Shown here piece by piece: positions 7,927-17,199 of a stretch of 64,000 nt of DNA; position 1 is the first letter of the stretch; each line of letters opens with the position of its first letter. Under the pieces are notes generated by a model. That model saw only the letters and a list, made by a program, of their open reading frames with translations, was not told where the DNA came from and did no database searches. Location: the NCBI RefSeq assembly GCF_900129385.1, contig NZ_FQVO01000006.1, positions 1-64,000 on the forward strand, given 5' to 3'. This stretch comes from Chryseobacterium takakiae (lineage in GTDB: Bacteria > Bacteroidota > Bacteroidia > Flavobacteriales > Weeksellaceae). Position numbers and translations under genes: made by a program.

Positions 7927-8979
7927 ATGAAAAGAAATATACATAAAAATTTGCTTGGCGCAATTAAATCCAAAGGGATTCTGGCGGTGGCAGGCGGATT
8001 ATTACTTGTGTCTTGCGGCGCCCAGATGGGTGGATACAGCGAGACAGATGGCGTTTATTACGACCCGAATAAGGATACCCTTCCGGAAGGCGTAATTATC
8101 AACGACAGAGGAAACAGGGTAGGAGAGGACTATAATTATTATCAGGATGATTCTAATCTTATTCAGAATGCAGAAATCAATTCCAGAACGGGGCGTTATG
8201 AAGACTGGAACAGCTATAATTGGAATAATACGGCAACCGATTCCGACTGGGGAATGTATGCAGGAAGTGAAACCAACTACTACGATAATTCGTGGGGGTG
8301 GGGTTGGGGTAATCCTTGGGGCTGGGGCGGCTGGAACAATCCTTATTGGGGTTGGGGCGGTGGCTGGGGCATCGGACTTTCATGGGGTGGCTCATGGGGT
8401 TGGGGTGCCGGCTGGAACTTAGGATGGGGCTACTCACCTTTCTGGGGATATAACCCTTATTGGGGATGGGGTGGAAATCCTTACTGGGGCTGGGGTGGCT
8501 ATTGGGGAGGTAACTATTATGCTCCTTATTACAGAAGAAGTAGTGCCAACGGAAGAGGGTTTAATACCTACAACGGAAGCTTTGCCAACAAATATGGAGT
8601 TACCAGTTCGAATGGTTTCAGAAGAAGTTCTACCGGTACAGGAAGCTTCAGAAATAATGCAAATAACGGCGGTTTCAGAGGATCCAATAACAGTGGTGGT
8701 TTCAGACAGGGAAATACTACGAATGGTGGTTTCAGAAATCAAAATGGTGTAAGACCTCAGGGAGGATTCCGTAATCAGGGGCAGCCAAGACCAAATTACA
8801 ATTATCAGCAGCCTTCCCAGCCAAGAAATGACGGCGGTTTCAGAAACAACGGCGGCTTTAATAATTCCAACAGTGGCGGCGGCTTCAGATCAGGAGGCGG
8901 TGGCTTCGGAGGAGGAAGTAGCGGTGGCGGTTTCAGATCCGGCGGCGGTGGAGGCGGTGGCTTCCGAGGTGGCAGATAA
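7927..8979 (+). CDS. Gly/Trp/Asn-rich repetitive lipoprotein
   Basis: A 350-residue predicted lipoprotein: a basic start, a hydrophobic stretch and lipobox LLLVSCG with Cys at about 30. Residues 120-205 are a low-complexity block of GWG, NPYWGWGG and WNNPY repeats. After residue 215 come many NGGFR/SGGFR repeats ending in GGGFRGGR. No enzymatic domain is visible. Tryptophan/tyrosine-glycine repeats suggest a surface or matrix-associated structural protein. A short gap (about 30 bases) precedes a co-oriented outer-membrane barrel gene. The function is unassigned; the repeats make it prone to length variation. Confidence 0.8.
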   Translation: MKRNIHKNLLGAIKSKGILAVAGGLLLVSCGAQMGGYSETDGVYYDPNKDTLPEGVIINDRGNRVGEDYNYYQDDSNLIQNAEINSRTGRYEDWNSYNWNNTATDSDWGMYAGSETNYYDNSWGWGWGNPWGWGGWNNPYWGWGGGWGIGLSWGGSWGWGAGWNLGWGYSPFWGYNPYWGWGGNPYWGWGGYWGGNYYAPYYRRSSANGRGFNTYNGSFANKYGVTSSNGFRRSSTGTGSFRNNANNGGFRGSNNSGGFRQGNTTNGGFRNQNGVRPQGGFRNQGQPRPNYNYQQPSQPRNDGGFRNNGGFNNSNSGGGFRSGGGGFGGGSSGGGFRSGGGGGGGFRGGR

Positions 8980-9008
8980 TTTTAAAATTAATAACTATTC
9001 AAAAAATA

Positions 9009-10409
9009 ATGTTAAAAAAATCTTTAGCAATAATGAGTATTTCTGCTGCATTTTTTGCGCAGGCTCAAGATGTTTCAGTGATCAGGAATACGGTGGATGT
9101 TTATTCCAATGCACCTAATATCGGTTCAGCAAAATTTAATGCCATGGCAGGATCTAATGGTGCTTTGGGTGGAGACGCCAACGCTCTTCTTACCAACCCT
9201 GCCGGTTTGGGAGTTGCCATTTCAGGAGAAGTTTCAGGAACCCTTTCTGTCACCAGTAATAAAAATACATCTTCTTATGCAGGATCATCTTACGGATACA
9301 CTATTAATAAGGGTGATCTGGGAAATGTGGGAGGGGTAATGACCTTTCAGTTGATGACCGAAAGTGCATGGAAATTCATTAATATTGGTGTGAATTATTC
9401 CAATCAGTATATAGACAATTATATTGAAACTCCGGGTAACAGTAATTTAATTTATGATTTTCCTGATGCTACGAGCTCGTCATTAGGCAGACACGCCTAC
9501 GACAGATATGGGTATATGTCTAAAACAAGTTTTGGTGTAGGGGCAAATTATAACAATAATTTATATTTGGGAGCGGGACTTAATTTTTTCAATTCGTCCA
9601 TCGACCAATCTGATACTGCAATTTTTAATTCTTTATCAAATGGAAGCTCAGAATACTTCAGTAAGCAAAACACTCCTTTTTATGAAAGAGGTAACGGTTT
9701 TTCAGCATCTCTTGGTGTAATTGGGAAATTAGGTAGAAATTTTAGACTGGGTGCGGCGTTGGAAACTCCTACTTTCTGGAATATTGACAGAAGCTATAAT
9801 TTTTATAATGATCCTATTTACGGAGATGATTATGCTGTTGAAGACCGAAGGCTGACTTCGCCGATGAAAGCTACCTTAAGTGCCGCGTTTATTGCTAATA
9901 AAAGTTTTGCTTTAAATGTCGATTATACATTAGGTTTAACAAAGCCTAAATATAAAGTATATGGAGATGCAGAAACTGAACTGAATGATTTCTTCAAAGA
10001 TAATTATAAAAATCTTTCAGAAGTAAAGATCGGTGCAGAATACAGAATTAAGCAATTCAGGCTTAGAGGAGGGTACGCCTATGCTTCGAGTCCTTTTGAT
10101 GCACTAAATGTTGACAGATATACTGATAATGGCGGTATTACCGGTCAGTCTTATAGCAATCTGATCTTAAATGACAGGAATGCACTTTCAGTAGGTTTGG
10201 GATATGATTTCAGGTCATTTTATATTGACGCATCTTATCAGAATGTAACCTCAAAATATAGCAATCCGTTTTTATATGGTGTGGTGGACAATGCTTATGA
10301 AGCAGGATATTATTCTCCAAGCCGTCTGATTTCAAGTGATGCTTATGCGGTATCGGATGTAAAAAATGTGAGAAATAACTTCTTTATTACCTTTGGATGG
10401 AAATTCTAA
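9009..10409 (+). CDS. outer-membrane beta-barrel protein, OmpP1/FadL-like
   Basis: A 466-residue protein with a signal peptide (MLKKSLAIMSISAAFFAQAQ) and alternating barrel strands to a C-terminal aromatic residue (FITFGWKF). The N-terminal segment AMAGSNGALGGDANALLTNPAGLG matches the plug region typical of FadL/OmpP1-family transporters; flavobacterial homologues are often labelled hemin receptor. It probably forms a channel for hydrophobic compounds. It follows the lipoprotein gene by 29 bases, so the two are probably cotranscribed, ending at the bidirectional terminator 10435-10467. The substrate is unknown. Confidence 0.82.
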   Translation: MLKKSLAIMSISAAFFAQAQDVSVIRNTVDVYSNAPNIGSAKFNAMAGSNGALGGDANALLTNPAGLGVAISGEVSGTLSVTSNKNTSSYAGSSYGYTINKGDLGNVGGVMTFQLMTESAWKFINIGVNYSNQYIDNYIETPGNSNLIYDFPDATSSSLGRHAYDRYGYMSKTSFGVGANYNNNLYLGAGLNFFNSSIDQSDTAIFNSLSNGSSEYFSKQNTPFYERGNGFSASLGVIGKLGRNFRLGAALETPTFWNIDRSYNFYNDPIYGDDYAVEDRRLTSPMKATLSAAFIANKSFALNVDYTLGLTKPKYKVYGDAETELNDFFKDNYKNLSEVKIGAEYRIKQFRLRGGYAYASSPFDALNVDRYTDNGGITGQSYSNLILNDRNALSVGLGYDFRSFYIDASYQNVTSKYSNPFLYGVVDNAYEAGYYSPSRLISSDAYAVSDVKNVRNNFFITFGWKF

Positions 10410-10434
10410 CGTACTATAGATTATATTCAATATA

Positions 10435-10467
10435 AAACAAAGCTCCGATAATTTCGGAGCTTTGTTT
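10435..10467. terminator. bidirectional terminator between convergent genes
   Basis: AAACAAAGCTCCGA and TCGGAGCTTTGTTT pair around a 5-base loop. A/T flanks on both sides serve the barrel gene (+) and the ZIP gene (-). Confidence 0.85.
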
Positions 10468-10506
10468 ATTTATAGATAAAAAATGATCTAATTTAATGGT
10501 GATGCC

Positions 10507-11223
10507 TCAATGAGAATGATCATGGAAAAGATGCATTAATAAAGCAAGAGAAACTCCCAGAATGACCAAACCAATTTTCAGCCAGTCAATATTGTGGTTT
10601 TTATTGCTTTCAAATATAATGACTGAAGAAATATGCAGAAAAATACCTCCCACAATAGCCAGAAAATAAGGCTGCAGATCCGGATCAAAGTAATTGCCCA
10701 ACAGCATTCCCATCGGTGAAGCCAGCGCAAATAAAGCTACAATCATCAGGGAAGGATAAGATGGCGCAGATCTCGATTCATCTTTCCTATTGAACAAAAA
10801 AGCTCCCAAAATAAAGGAAATCGGAAGATTGTGAAAAACAATTCCCCACAAATAAGGTGAAAGCCCATGCTCATCATTGGCTAAAGGAATTCCTTCTATA
10901 AATGCATGAATGAAAAGTCCTACCATTAACGCAGCCGGAAGAATATTATGTTCACTGTGGTGGTGAAAATGGCCATGTTCAAAACCTTTGGTAAGCGCTT
11001 CCAGGATCATCTGCAGTAAAACACCGGCAATAACGAAAATACCCAGGCTGGCTCCTGTTTCCGCAGTATATACTTGAGGAAAGACTTCATTAAGACAGAT
11101 GGTAATCAAAAATCCTGCACTTAAAATCAATAAGTTTTTAGCCAGCTTTTCTTTTTTTCCAAAATATTTTCCTAAAAATACTCCGGAAACAACACTTAAA
11201 ATCAGTAAAAAAACCGTTATCAT
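10507..11223 (-). CDS. ZIP family metal transporter
   Basis: Inner-membrane divalent metal transporter of 238 residues with about eight hydrophobic segments. A histidine-rich loop (EHGHFHHHSEHN, about 81-92) and the ZIP metal-site helices (GLFIHAFIEGIPLA and GIVFHNLPISFILGAF) are visible. Its ATG overlaps the stop of the upstream methyltransferase (ATGA), so translation is probably coupled. Zinc is the usual substrate; other divalent ions cannot be excluded. Confidence 0.9.
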   Translation of the reverse strand: MITVFLLILSVVSGVFLGKYFGKKEKLAKNLLILSAGFLITICLNEVFPQVYTAETGASLGIFVIAGVLLQMILEALTKGFEHGHFHHHSEHNILPAALMVGLFIHAFIEGIPLANDEHGLSPYLWGIVFHNLPISFILGAFLFNRKDESRSAPSYPSLMIVALFALASPMGMLLGNYFDPDLQPYFLAIVGGIFLHISSVIIFESNKNHNIDWLKIGLVILGVSLALLMHLFHDHSH

Positions 11224-11945
11224 TTTTTCTTAAATAAATTAATGCAGCGCGGAGATTTTTCTTTATCAAATTCATTCAGCTGATAATCTCCCCAGATTTT
11301 AATTCGTTCAAAACCACATTCTTCAGCATAGCTATTAATTGCTTCCAATGTATGAAGTTTTACTTTTTCAAAAAAATGGTAAGGTTTTCCCTTATCTTCA
11401 AACCGGATATCTTTAATGATATGTCTTCCTTCTATTCTTTTTGTAATTTTAAATTCAATTTCTCCACGTATAACAATAGATTCTGGAACGATATTCTTCC
11501 TTACAAATTCTTCATTCAGATAATCCAGCACGAAAAAACCTCCCGGTTGTAAAATGTTGTACACCGACTGGAAAACTTTCCTGTCATCACTTTCATGATC
11601 AAAATATCCGAAGCTTGTAAAAAGATTGAATACCGCATCCATAGGATCCGCATCAATGGGATTCCTCATATCATGGACGTCGAATAATAAGGTCTGGTTT
11701 TCAAACTGTTTATCAAATTCAATGCTTTTTCTGGAAAGATCTAATCCTAAAACATCATATCCTAGCTTGTTAAGAAACACAGAATGTCTTCCTTTTCCGC
11801 AGGCCAGGTCGATAATCTTGGCATTTTGAGGCAGTTTAAGGTCTTCCGTGAGTTTTGTAATGAAGTTTTCTGCTTCCGTGTAATCCCTGTTACTGTAAAG
11901 CAAATGATAATAAGGGGTATCAAACCAAGATTCAAACCATTCCAT
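11220..11945 (-). CDS. class I SAM-dependent methyltransferase
   Basis: A 241-residue Rossmann methyltransferase with motif I IIDLACGKGRHS (44-55) and an acidic end of strand 2 (GLDLS). A motif-IV-like GYFDHESDDRKVF stretch and a C-terminal mixed region follow. The substrate is unknown. It is the first gene of a two-gene unit with the ZIP transporter. A TATTTTTG sequence on the minus strand at 11950-11957 would place the transcript start at or within a base or two of the ATG. Confidence 0.85.
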   Translation of the reverse strand: MEWFESWFDTPYYHLLYSNRDYTEAENFITKLTEDLKLPQNAKIIDLACGKGRHSVFLNKLGYDVLGLDLSRKSIEFDKQFENQTLLFDVHDMRNPIDADPMDAVFNLFTSFGYFDHESDDRKVFQSVYNILQPGGFFVLDYLNEEFVRKNIVPESIVIRGEIEFKITKRIEGRHIIKDIRFEDKGKPYHFFEKVKLHTLEAINSYAEECGFERIKIWGDYQLNEFDKEKSPRCINLFKKK

Positions 11946-12079
11946 AATGCAAAAATAACTAAATTTGTGCGGTAAAAGGAAAAAGTATTTAATATTGAAA
12001 GATCGAAATATTCAATGATGCAATAATCGGAATATCTAATCTTTTAATTTTTAAATATTTAAACTTTTAATAATACGAT

Positions 12080-13240
12080 ATGGATACAGAAAATATACAA
12101 ATTCAGATAAAAACATTTTTCGGATTAGAACAGGTTTTAGCAGAAGAGATTAAAAAACTCGGCGGAAGAAAGGTGGAAGTGAAGAACAGAGCGGTCAACT
12201 GTGAAGGCGACCTCGGTTTTTTATACAAAATAAACTATTCTGCAAGAACAGCTTTAAAAATTTTAGTACCGATTCATGAATTTAAAGCTTTCAACCAGCA
12301 TCAGTTTTACGACAGGCTTTTCAAATTCAATTGGGAAGAATTTATGGATGTTGAACAATCATTTGCGATTGATGCAACGGTAAATTCAGAAACATTTAAG
12401 CATTCGCAATTCGTAACCCTGAAAATGAAAGATGCAATTGTCGATTATTTTCAGAAGAAATTCAAAAGACGTCCCAATGTGGAAACAAGAAATCCGGATA
12501 TTAAATTCCACCTTCATATTGATCGCGAATTAATTACCATTTCGCTGGATTCTTCAGGAGATCCTTTATTTAAAAGAGGTTACAGACGAGAACAAGGTGA
12601 AGCGCCGATTAACGAAGTTTTAGCCAGCGGAATGCTACAGTTAGCGGGATGGGACGGAAAAGGAAACTTCCTGGATCCGATGTGCGGTTCCGGTACCTTA
12701 TTGATTGAAGCGGCAATGATTGCAATGGATCTTCCGGCGCAGCTTTTCAGAAAAAGATTTGCCTTCCAGAACTGGAAAAATTATGATGCTGATTTATTTT
12801 CGAAAATAAAAGAATTCAGAGTCAACCGAATCAAAGAATTTACCGGGAAAATCGTAGGCTATGATATTGACGCCAGAATGCTGAATGCCGCAAGAATCAA
12901 TATTGAAGCTGCAGAAATGGAAGATGTGATTGAAGTTAAAAAACAGAATTTTTTCGATTCTAAAAAAGAGCTTTTCCCGTTACTAATGGTTTTCAATCCG
13001 CCTTATGACGAAAGAATTTCCATTAATGATGATGATTTTTACAAGAAAATAGGAGATACCTTCAAAACACATTATCCGAATACGCTGGCCTGGCTGATCT
13101 CATCAGATCTGGAAGCGGTAAAGAAAATAGGGCTTCGCCCTTCAAGAAAAATAAAGCTTTTCAACGGAAAATTAGAGACAAGATTCCTGCAGTATGAAAT
13201 GTACGAAGGAACTAAAAAAGTCCACAAATTAGAAAATTAA
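12080..13240 (+). CDS. THUMP-domain RNA methyltransferase (RlmL N-terminal-like)
   Basis: A 386-residue N2-guanine RNA methyltransferase of the COG0116 type. The N-terminal THUMP domain (about 45-150) binds RNA. The Rossmann domain has DPMCGSGTLLIEAA (motif I) and the catalytic NPPY at 306-309, followed by DER. It corresponds to the first half of E. coli RlmL, which modifies G2445 of 23S rRNA; the second (RlmK) half is absent, as is usual outside the gammaproteobacteria. A TAAATTTG -7-like box lies at 11960-11967. It ends just before a MITE-like element. Confidence 0.9.
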   Translation: MDTENIQIQIKTFFGLEQVLAEEIKKLGGRKVEVKNRAVNCEGDLGFLYKINYSARTALKILVPIHEFKAFNQHQFYDRLFKFNWEEFMDVEQSFAIDATVNSETFKHSQFVTLKMKDAIVDYFQKKFKRRPNVETRNPDIKFHLHIDRELITISLDSSGDPLFKRGYRREQGEAPINEVLASGMLQLAGWDGKGNFLDPMCGSGTLLIEAAMIAMDLPAQLFRKRFAFQNWKNYDADLFSKIKEFRVNRIKEFTGKIVGYDIDARMLNAARINIEAAEMEDVIEVKKQNFFDSKKELFPLLMVFNPPYDERISINDDDFYKKIGDTFKTHYPNTLAWLISSDLEAVKKIGLRPSRKIKLFNGKLETRFLQYEMYEGTKKVHKLEN

Positions 13241-13267
13241 TCAATTTTTATGTCATAAATTAAATTT

Positions 13268-13482
13268 AGAGCCTGTTTAAATTTTAATAAATAAATTTTT
13301 TATAAGTTTTTCTTAATTTTCTAAATTAAATAAACTATGTTTATTCTTTTATTTTAACATTAAGGATTTTAGTGAGTTAGATTTTGTTCAAGTTAAATCA
13401 ATAAATTGATTTTTATTAAGTTTTTTAAGCTAAGGTGCTTAATTCCTTAATGTTAAAATACATATAAATTTAAACTGGCTCT
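13268..13482 (+). mobile_element. MITE-like foldback element, copy 1
   Basis: A 215-bp AT-rich element with termini AGAGCCTGTTTAAATTT and AAATTTAAACTGGCTCT, which are inverted repeats with one mismatch. ATTTTAACATTAAGGA is repeated in inverted form as TCCTTAATGTTAAAAT, and a central AAATCAAT..ATTGATTT palindrome is present. A second copy lies inverted at 60960-61159. There is no coding capacity and no clear target-site duplication. It fills the gap between two convergent genes and ends 2 bp from the rsmA stop codon. Confidence 0.78.
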
Positions 13483-13484
13483 TG

Positions 13485-14255
13485 TTATTGATTGTCTTTC
13501 CAAAGCTGTGTAAATGAAATAAAATCGGAAACACTTAGTTCTTCCGCTCTTTTGTCCATAAATTCATGGGTTTTTAACGCTTCGGGAATGTTCAGTATTT
13601 TTAAAGCGTTTGAAAGCTTTTTTCTTCTTTGGTTAAACCCGGCTTTTACGATCTGTTTAAACAAAACTTCATTTCCTGAAAGTCCTTCCTTAGGATTTCT
13701 TGTCAGTCGGATAACTCCGGATTTTACTTTCGGAGGAGGGTTGAACACATTTTCATGAACCGTAAACAAATACGATGTATCATAATACGCCTGTATCAGA
13801 ACGGTAAGAATTCCATAATCTTTTGTTCTCGGAACCGCGGCTGTTCTTTCAGCAACTTCTTTCTGGAACATGCCCACCATTTCCGGAATCAGCTCATAAT
13901 GATCTACAATCTGAAATAAAATCTGGGATGAAATATTATACGGAAAGTTCCCGATAATGGCAATTTGTTCGTTTTTAGTAAATTGAAAATCCTGTTTAAG
14001 AAAATCACCGACGAAAGTTTCTTCCGTTACTTTGGGATAATTATTTTTTAGATATTCAATAGATTCGTTGTCGATCTCCGCCAGGTAAATATGCTGGTCT
14101 TTTTCCAGCAGATATTTGGTAAGAACTCCCATTCCCGGTCCAACCTCCATTACATTTTTGTAGCCTTCAAAACTCAGACCTTCCACAATTTTTCTTGCGA
14201 TGTTTTCATCTGTCAGGAAGTGCTGACCAAGATGCTTTTTTGCTTTTACACTCAA
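13485..14255 (-). CDS. rsmA: 16S rRNA dimethyladenosine transferase
   Basis: RsmA/KsgA dimethylates A1518 and A1519 of 16S rRNA during 30S maturation. Visible are the start VKAKKHLGQHFL, motif I EVGPGMGVLTKYLL and the catalytic NFPYNISS motif (IV). The family segment FNPPPKVKSGVIRL and a short helical C-terminal domain follow. Length (256) is normal. Divergent from ftsX with a 92-base gap. Its 3' end abuts a MITE-like repeat, which may serve as terminator because no separate hairpin is seen. Confidence 0.97.
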   Translation of the reverse strand: MSVKAKKHLGQHFLTDENIARKIVEGLSFEGYKNVMEVGPGMGVLTKYLLEKDQHIYLAEIDNESIEYLKNNYPKVTEETFVGDFLKQDFQFTKNEQIAIIGNFPYNISSQILFQIVDHYELIPEMVGMFQKEVAERTAAVPRTKDYGILTVLIQAYYDTSYLFTVHENVFNPPPKVKSGVIRLTRNPKEGLSGNEVLFKQIVKAGFNQRRKKLSNALKILNIPEALKTHEFMDKRAEELSVSDFISFTQLWKDNQ

Positions 14256-14347
14256 TGTTTTTTATGATTTTATTAACAGTGATTTTCTCTTTTTCGTTCC
14301 CAAATTTCGGAAGTTTTTTTCTATTTTAGCCAAAAATTTTAATATTA

Positions 14348-15247
14348 ATGGCTAAATCTGTAGATGAATTTAATAAGAAAAGGCTTAGGTCTAGCAATAT
14401 TACAGTGGTAATAAGTATCGCCTTAGTGTTATTTTTACTCGGATTAATGGGACTTATTTTGATCAATGCCCAGAAATATTCCGATTATATCAAAGAACAG
14501 CTTGTGGTAAATGCTTACTTCGCTGAAAATTATAACGCTAAAGATTCTGTAAAGATTGCGAAAATGGAAGCCGAAGTTTTCAAGGAAATTCAGACGCTGG
14601 CTCCGGTGAAAAAGGCAACTTACATCAGCCGTGAAATGGCATCTCAGGAAGCTAAAAAAAGCATGGGAATCGATACGGATGCTCTTTTCGAAGAAAATAT
14701 ATTTCCTTCATCTATAGAAATTGCACTGAAACCGGAATATGTGGATCCTGCCAAAATTGATGAAGCCCTGAAAGTAATCAAAGCCGTTCCGGGAATTGCT
14801 GAAGTGAAGAATGACAGTACCCTGATGGTGGATGTTTACAATAATCTGAGCCGTATTCTTAAATGGATCTTAGGTTTTTCCATATTATTTTTAATTTTAG
14901 CGGTGGTTTTAATCAACAATTCCATCCGTTTGAAAATATTCTCCAAAAGATTTATTATTAAAACCATGCAGCTTGTAGGAGCAAAGAGAAGATTTATTCT
15001 CAAGCCTTTTATTATTGAAGCGGTGGTGCTTGGAGCCATTGGCTCTTTAATCGGGCTTCTGGCATTGTTCGGGATCTGGTATTACTTTACAAGCCAGATT
15101 GGTTCTGCCTTTGTACAGGACAATAATCAGTACTTCTGGCTGGTATTGCTGGTAATCGGAGTAGGTATTTTTATTACGGTTCTGAGTACGGTAGTTGCTA
15201 CCTGGAGATTCTTAAGATCAAACGTTGACGACTTATATTATTCTTAA
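14348..15247 (+). CDS. ftsX: cell division protein FtsX
   Basis: Permease-like subunit of the FtsEX complex, which transduces ATPase activity to periplasmic peptidoglycan hydrolases at the septum. A first transmembrane helix (about 20-42) is followed by a periplasmic domain (about 43-168) and three further helices in the C-terminal half. Length (299) is usual. ftsE is not adjacent, which is common in Bacteroidetes. A DUF3098 protein follows with a 1-base gap. Confidence 0.93.
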   Translation: MAKSVDEFNKKRLRSSNITVVISIALVLFLLGLMGLILINAQKYSDYIKEQLVVNAYFAENYNAKDSVKIAKMEAEVFKEIQTLAPVKKATYISREMASQEAKKSMGIDTDALFEENIFPSSIEIALKPEYVDPAKIDEALKVIKAVPGIAEVKNDSTLMVDVYNNLSRILKWILGFSILFLILAVVLINNSIRLKIFSKRFIIKTMQLVGAKRRFILKPFIIEAVVLGAIGSLIGLLALFGIWYYFTSQIGSAFVQDNNQYFWLVLLVIGVGIFITVLSTVVATWRFLRSNVDDLYYS

Positions 15248-15248
15248 A

Positions 15249-15548
15249 ATGAGCAAAAAAACAAATAAATTTTCCGCAGATGACTTCGGAAAAGAACCCA
15301 ATGAAGTTCCTCAGCAAACAAACTTTTATTTCGGAAAGGAAAACTTTAAGTGGATGCTGATCGGTCTTGCATTTATCATTGTAGGATTTCTCCTGATGAT
15401 GGGGCCTGATGCCAATACCGTAGATGGAAAATTTGATCCTAATTCCTGGAACGACGGCATCTTTTCTATCCGCAGGATCAGAATTGCACCCCTTTTTGTA
15501 GTTATAGGCTTTATAATCGAAGTATACGCAATTTTAAAAAGAAAATAA
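15249..15548 (+). CDS. DUF3098 membrane protein
   Basis: A small 99-residue protein with two transmembrane helices (about 31-50 and 73-93) and a conserved short periplasmic loop (GPDANTVDGKFDPNSWNDGIFSIRR region). I take the ATG at 15249; an upstream in-frame ATG would lie within ftsX. The family is found directly behind ftsX across flavobacteria, suggesting a part in FtsX function. That role is inferred from synteny alone. Confidence 0.9.
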   Translation: MSKKTNKFSADDFGKEPNEVPQQTNFYFGKENFKWMLIGLAFIIVGFLLMMGPDANTVDGKFDPNSWNDGIFSIRRIRIAPLFVVIGFIIEVYAILKRK

Positions 15549-15568
15549 ATAATATTTTACGATATAAG

Positions 15569-15605
15569 CTTTGTCAGAGTTCTGGACTTTGACAAAGTTT
15601 TTTTT
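15569..15605 (+). terminator. terminator of ftsX-DUF3098
   Basis: CTTTGTCA and TGACAAAG arms, extended inside by GAGT/ACTT, then eight T. It ends the ftsX unit 25 bases before uppP. Confidence 0.8.
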
Positions 15606-15623
15606 GATAAATACAAAAAAAAT

Positions 15624-16442
15624 ATGGATTTAATCAAAGCAATAATCATCGCGATTATCGAAGGATTAACAGAATATCTCCCGATTTCTTCTACAGCGCA
15701 CATGGGATTTACGGCCAGTTTAATGGGACTGCCGGAAGATGAATTTTTAAAAATGTTCCAGGTTTCTATTCAATTTGGAGCCATACTTTCCGTAGTTTTT
15801 GCTTATTGGAAGAAATTTTTTGATCTGAAAAATTTACAGTTTTACTTTAAACTCGCTTTTGCAGTAATTCCGGCTCTTGTTTTAGGCTACCTTTTTGATG
15901 ATACAATAGAAGCTGTACTGGGTAATCAGATTGCGATCTCATCAGTTTTGGTATTGGGTGGAGTTGTTCTTTTATTTGCGGACAAATGGTTTAAAAATCC
16001 TAAAATTGACGATGAAAAAGGCATTACCATAAAAAAAGCAGTTACCATAGGTTTTTGGCAGTGTCTGGCCATGATGCCGGGAACCAGCCGGAGTGCCGCA
16101 TCAATTATTGGCGGGATGACGCAGGGTTTAACAAGAAAGGCAGCGGCAGAATTTTCATTTTTCCTGGCCGTTCCTACGATGCTGGCGGTTACAGTATATT
16201 CTGTTTTTGTAAAAACGTGGGGTAAAGAAACGGCAAATCCACAGAAAGGTTATGAGATGATCATGTCATCACAGGATCACATCACGATTTTCATTGTCGG
16301 AAATATTGTCGCTTTCATTGTTGCATTGATAGCCATTAAAGCATTCATCGGCGTTTTAAATAAATATGGTTTCAAACCTTGGGGATGGTACCGTATTTTC
16401 GTTGGAGTCGCTTTGCTGATCTATTTTTATTTTTTCCAGTAA
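15624..16442 (+). CDS. uppP: undecaprenyl-diphosphatase UppP (BacA)
   Basis: Integral membrane phosphatase that recycles undecaprenyl pyrophosphate to the monophosphate carrier for wall synthesis; excess gives bacitracin resistance. The active-site signatures are intact: E13-x3-E17, P20-x-SS-x2-H26 and PGTSRSA from 152. About eight transmembrane helices; length 272 is typical. First gene after the ftsX terminator; truB follows after 58 bases. Confidence 0.97.
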   Translation: MDLIKAIIIAIIEGLTEYLPISSTAHMGFTASLMGLPEDEFLKMFQVSIQFGAILSVVFAYWKKFFDLKNLQFYFKLAFAVIPALVLGYLFDDTIEAVLGNQIAISSVLVLGGVVLLFADKWFKNPKIDDEKGITIKKAVTIGFWQCLAMMPGTSRSAASIIGGMTQGLTRKAAAEFSFFLAVPTMLAVTVYSVFVKTWGKETANPQKGYEMIMSSQDHITIFIVGNIVAFIVALIAIKAFIGVLNKYGFKPWGWYRIFVGVALLIYFYFFQ

Positions 16443-16500
16443 ACTAAAATAAATCAAACATTACTGATTACCCATTACCCATTATCATTATCATTTGACC

Positions 16501-17199
16501 ATGACAGCTGAAGAACTACAGTCAGGACATCTATTTTTATTGGACAAGCCTTTGGATTGGACTTCTTTCCAGGCGGTCAATAAAATGAAATACAAGCTCA
16601 AAAGAGAGTTTGATCTTCCCAAAAAATTCAAAATCGGTCATGCCGGAACATTAGATCCAAGAGCAACCGGACTTCTGATTGTATGCTGCGGAAAATTCAC
16701 TAAAAAAATTCCTGAAATCCAGGATGCACCAAAAGAATACCGGACAGAAATAAAAATCGGGGTACAGACCGAATCCTACGATACTGAAAAACCGGAAATT
16801 CTTCATCAGGATATTTCGCATATTACTGAAGATCAGATTCATAAGGCTTTGGAGAAATTTGTGGGAGAAATAGATCAGACTCCGCCGGTTTTTTCCGCAA
16901 TAAAAATCGAAGGAAAAAGAGCTTACGATCTTGCGAGAGCTGGAGAAGAAGTGGAAATGAAATCCAGGAAAACCACCATTCTTTACATCAATGAAATTAA
17001 AATTGATCTACCTCTGGTAAGTTTCATAGTTGGCTGTTCAAAAGGCACTTATATCAGAAGCCTGGCTCATGATATTGGGAAGGAGCTGGAGGTCGGGGCT
17101 TACCTTACTCAGTTGAGAAGAACCAAAATAGGAGAATATAAAATTGAAGATGCAACATCAGATTTTCTGGAAAATGATTTTAGATTTAATCAACCATGA
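16501..17199 (+). CDS. truB: tRNA pseudouridine(55) synthase TruB
   Basis: Makes pseudouridine 55 in the T-loop of tRNAs. The catalytic aspartate is D52 in GHAGTLDPRATG. Other family motifs include KPLDWTSFQAVNKMK, TPPVFSAIKIEGKRAYDLAR and CSKGTYIRSLAHDIG. I choose the ATG at 16501, not the TTG two codons earlier. Its stop overlaps the ATG of the next gene (ATGA), indicating translational coupling. Length (232) is short but usual for the phylum, lacking a PUA extension. Confidence 0.97.
   Translation: MTAEELQSGHLFLLDKPLDWTSFQAVNKMKYKLKREFDLPKKFKIGHAGTLDPRATGLLIVCCGKFTKKIPEIQDAPKEYRTEIKIGVQTESYDTEKPEILHQDISHITEDQIHKALEKFVGEIDQTPPVFSAIKIEGKRAYDLARAGEEVEMKSRKTTILYINEIKIDLPLVSFIVGCSKGTYIRSLAHDIGKELEVGAYLTQLRRTKIGEYKIEDATSDFLENDFRFNQP

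Noticed and set aside
8434..8742. Long frames opposite and out of phase within the Gly/Trp lipoprotein gene
   Set aside because: Low-complexity shadows produced by GGN-rich codons.
13268..13482. Complete insertion sequence
   Set aside because: No transposase frame within either copy; only a MITE-like element is supported.
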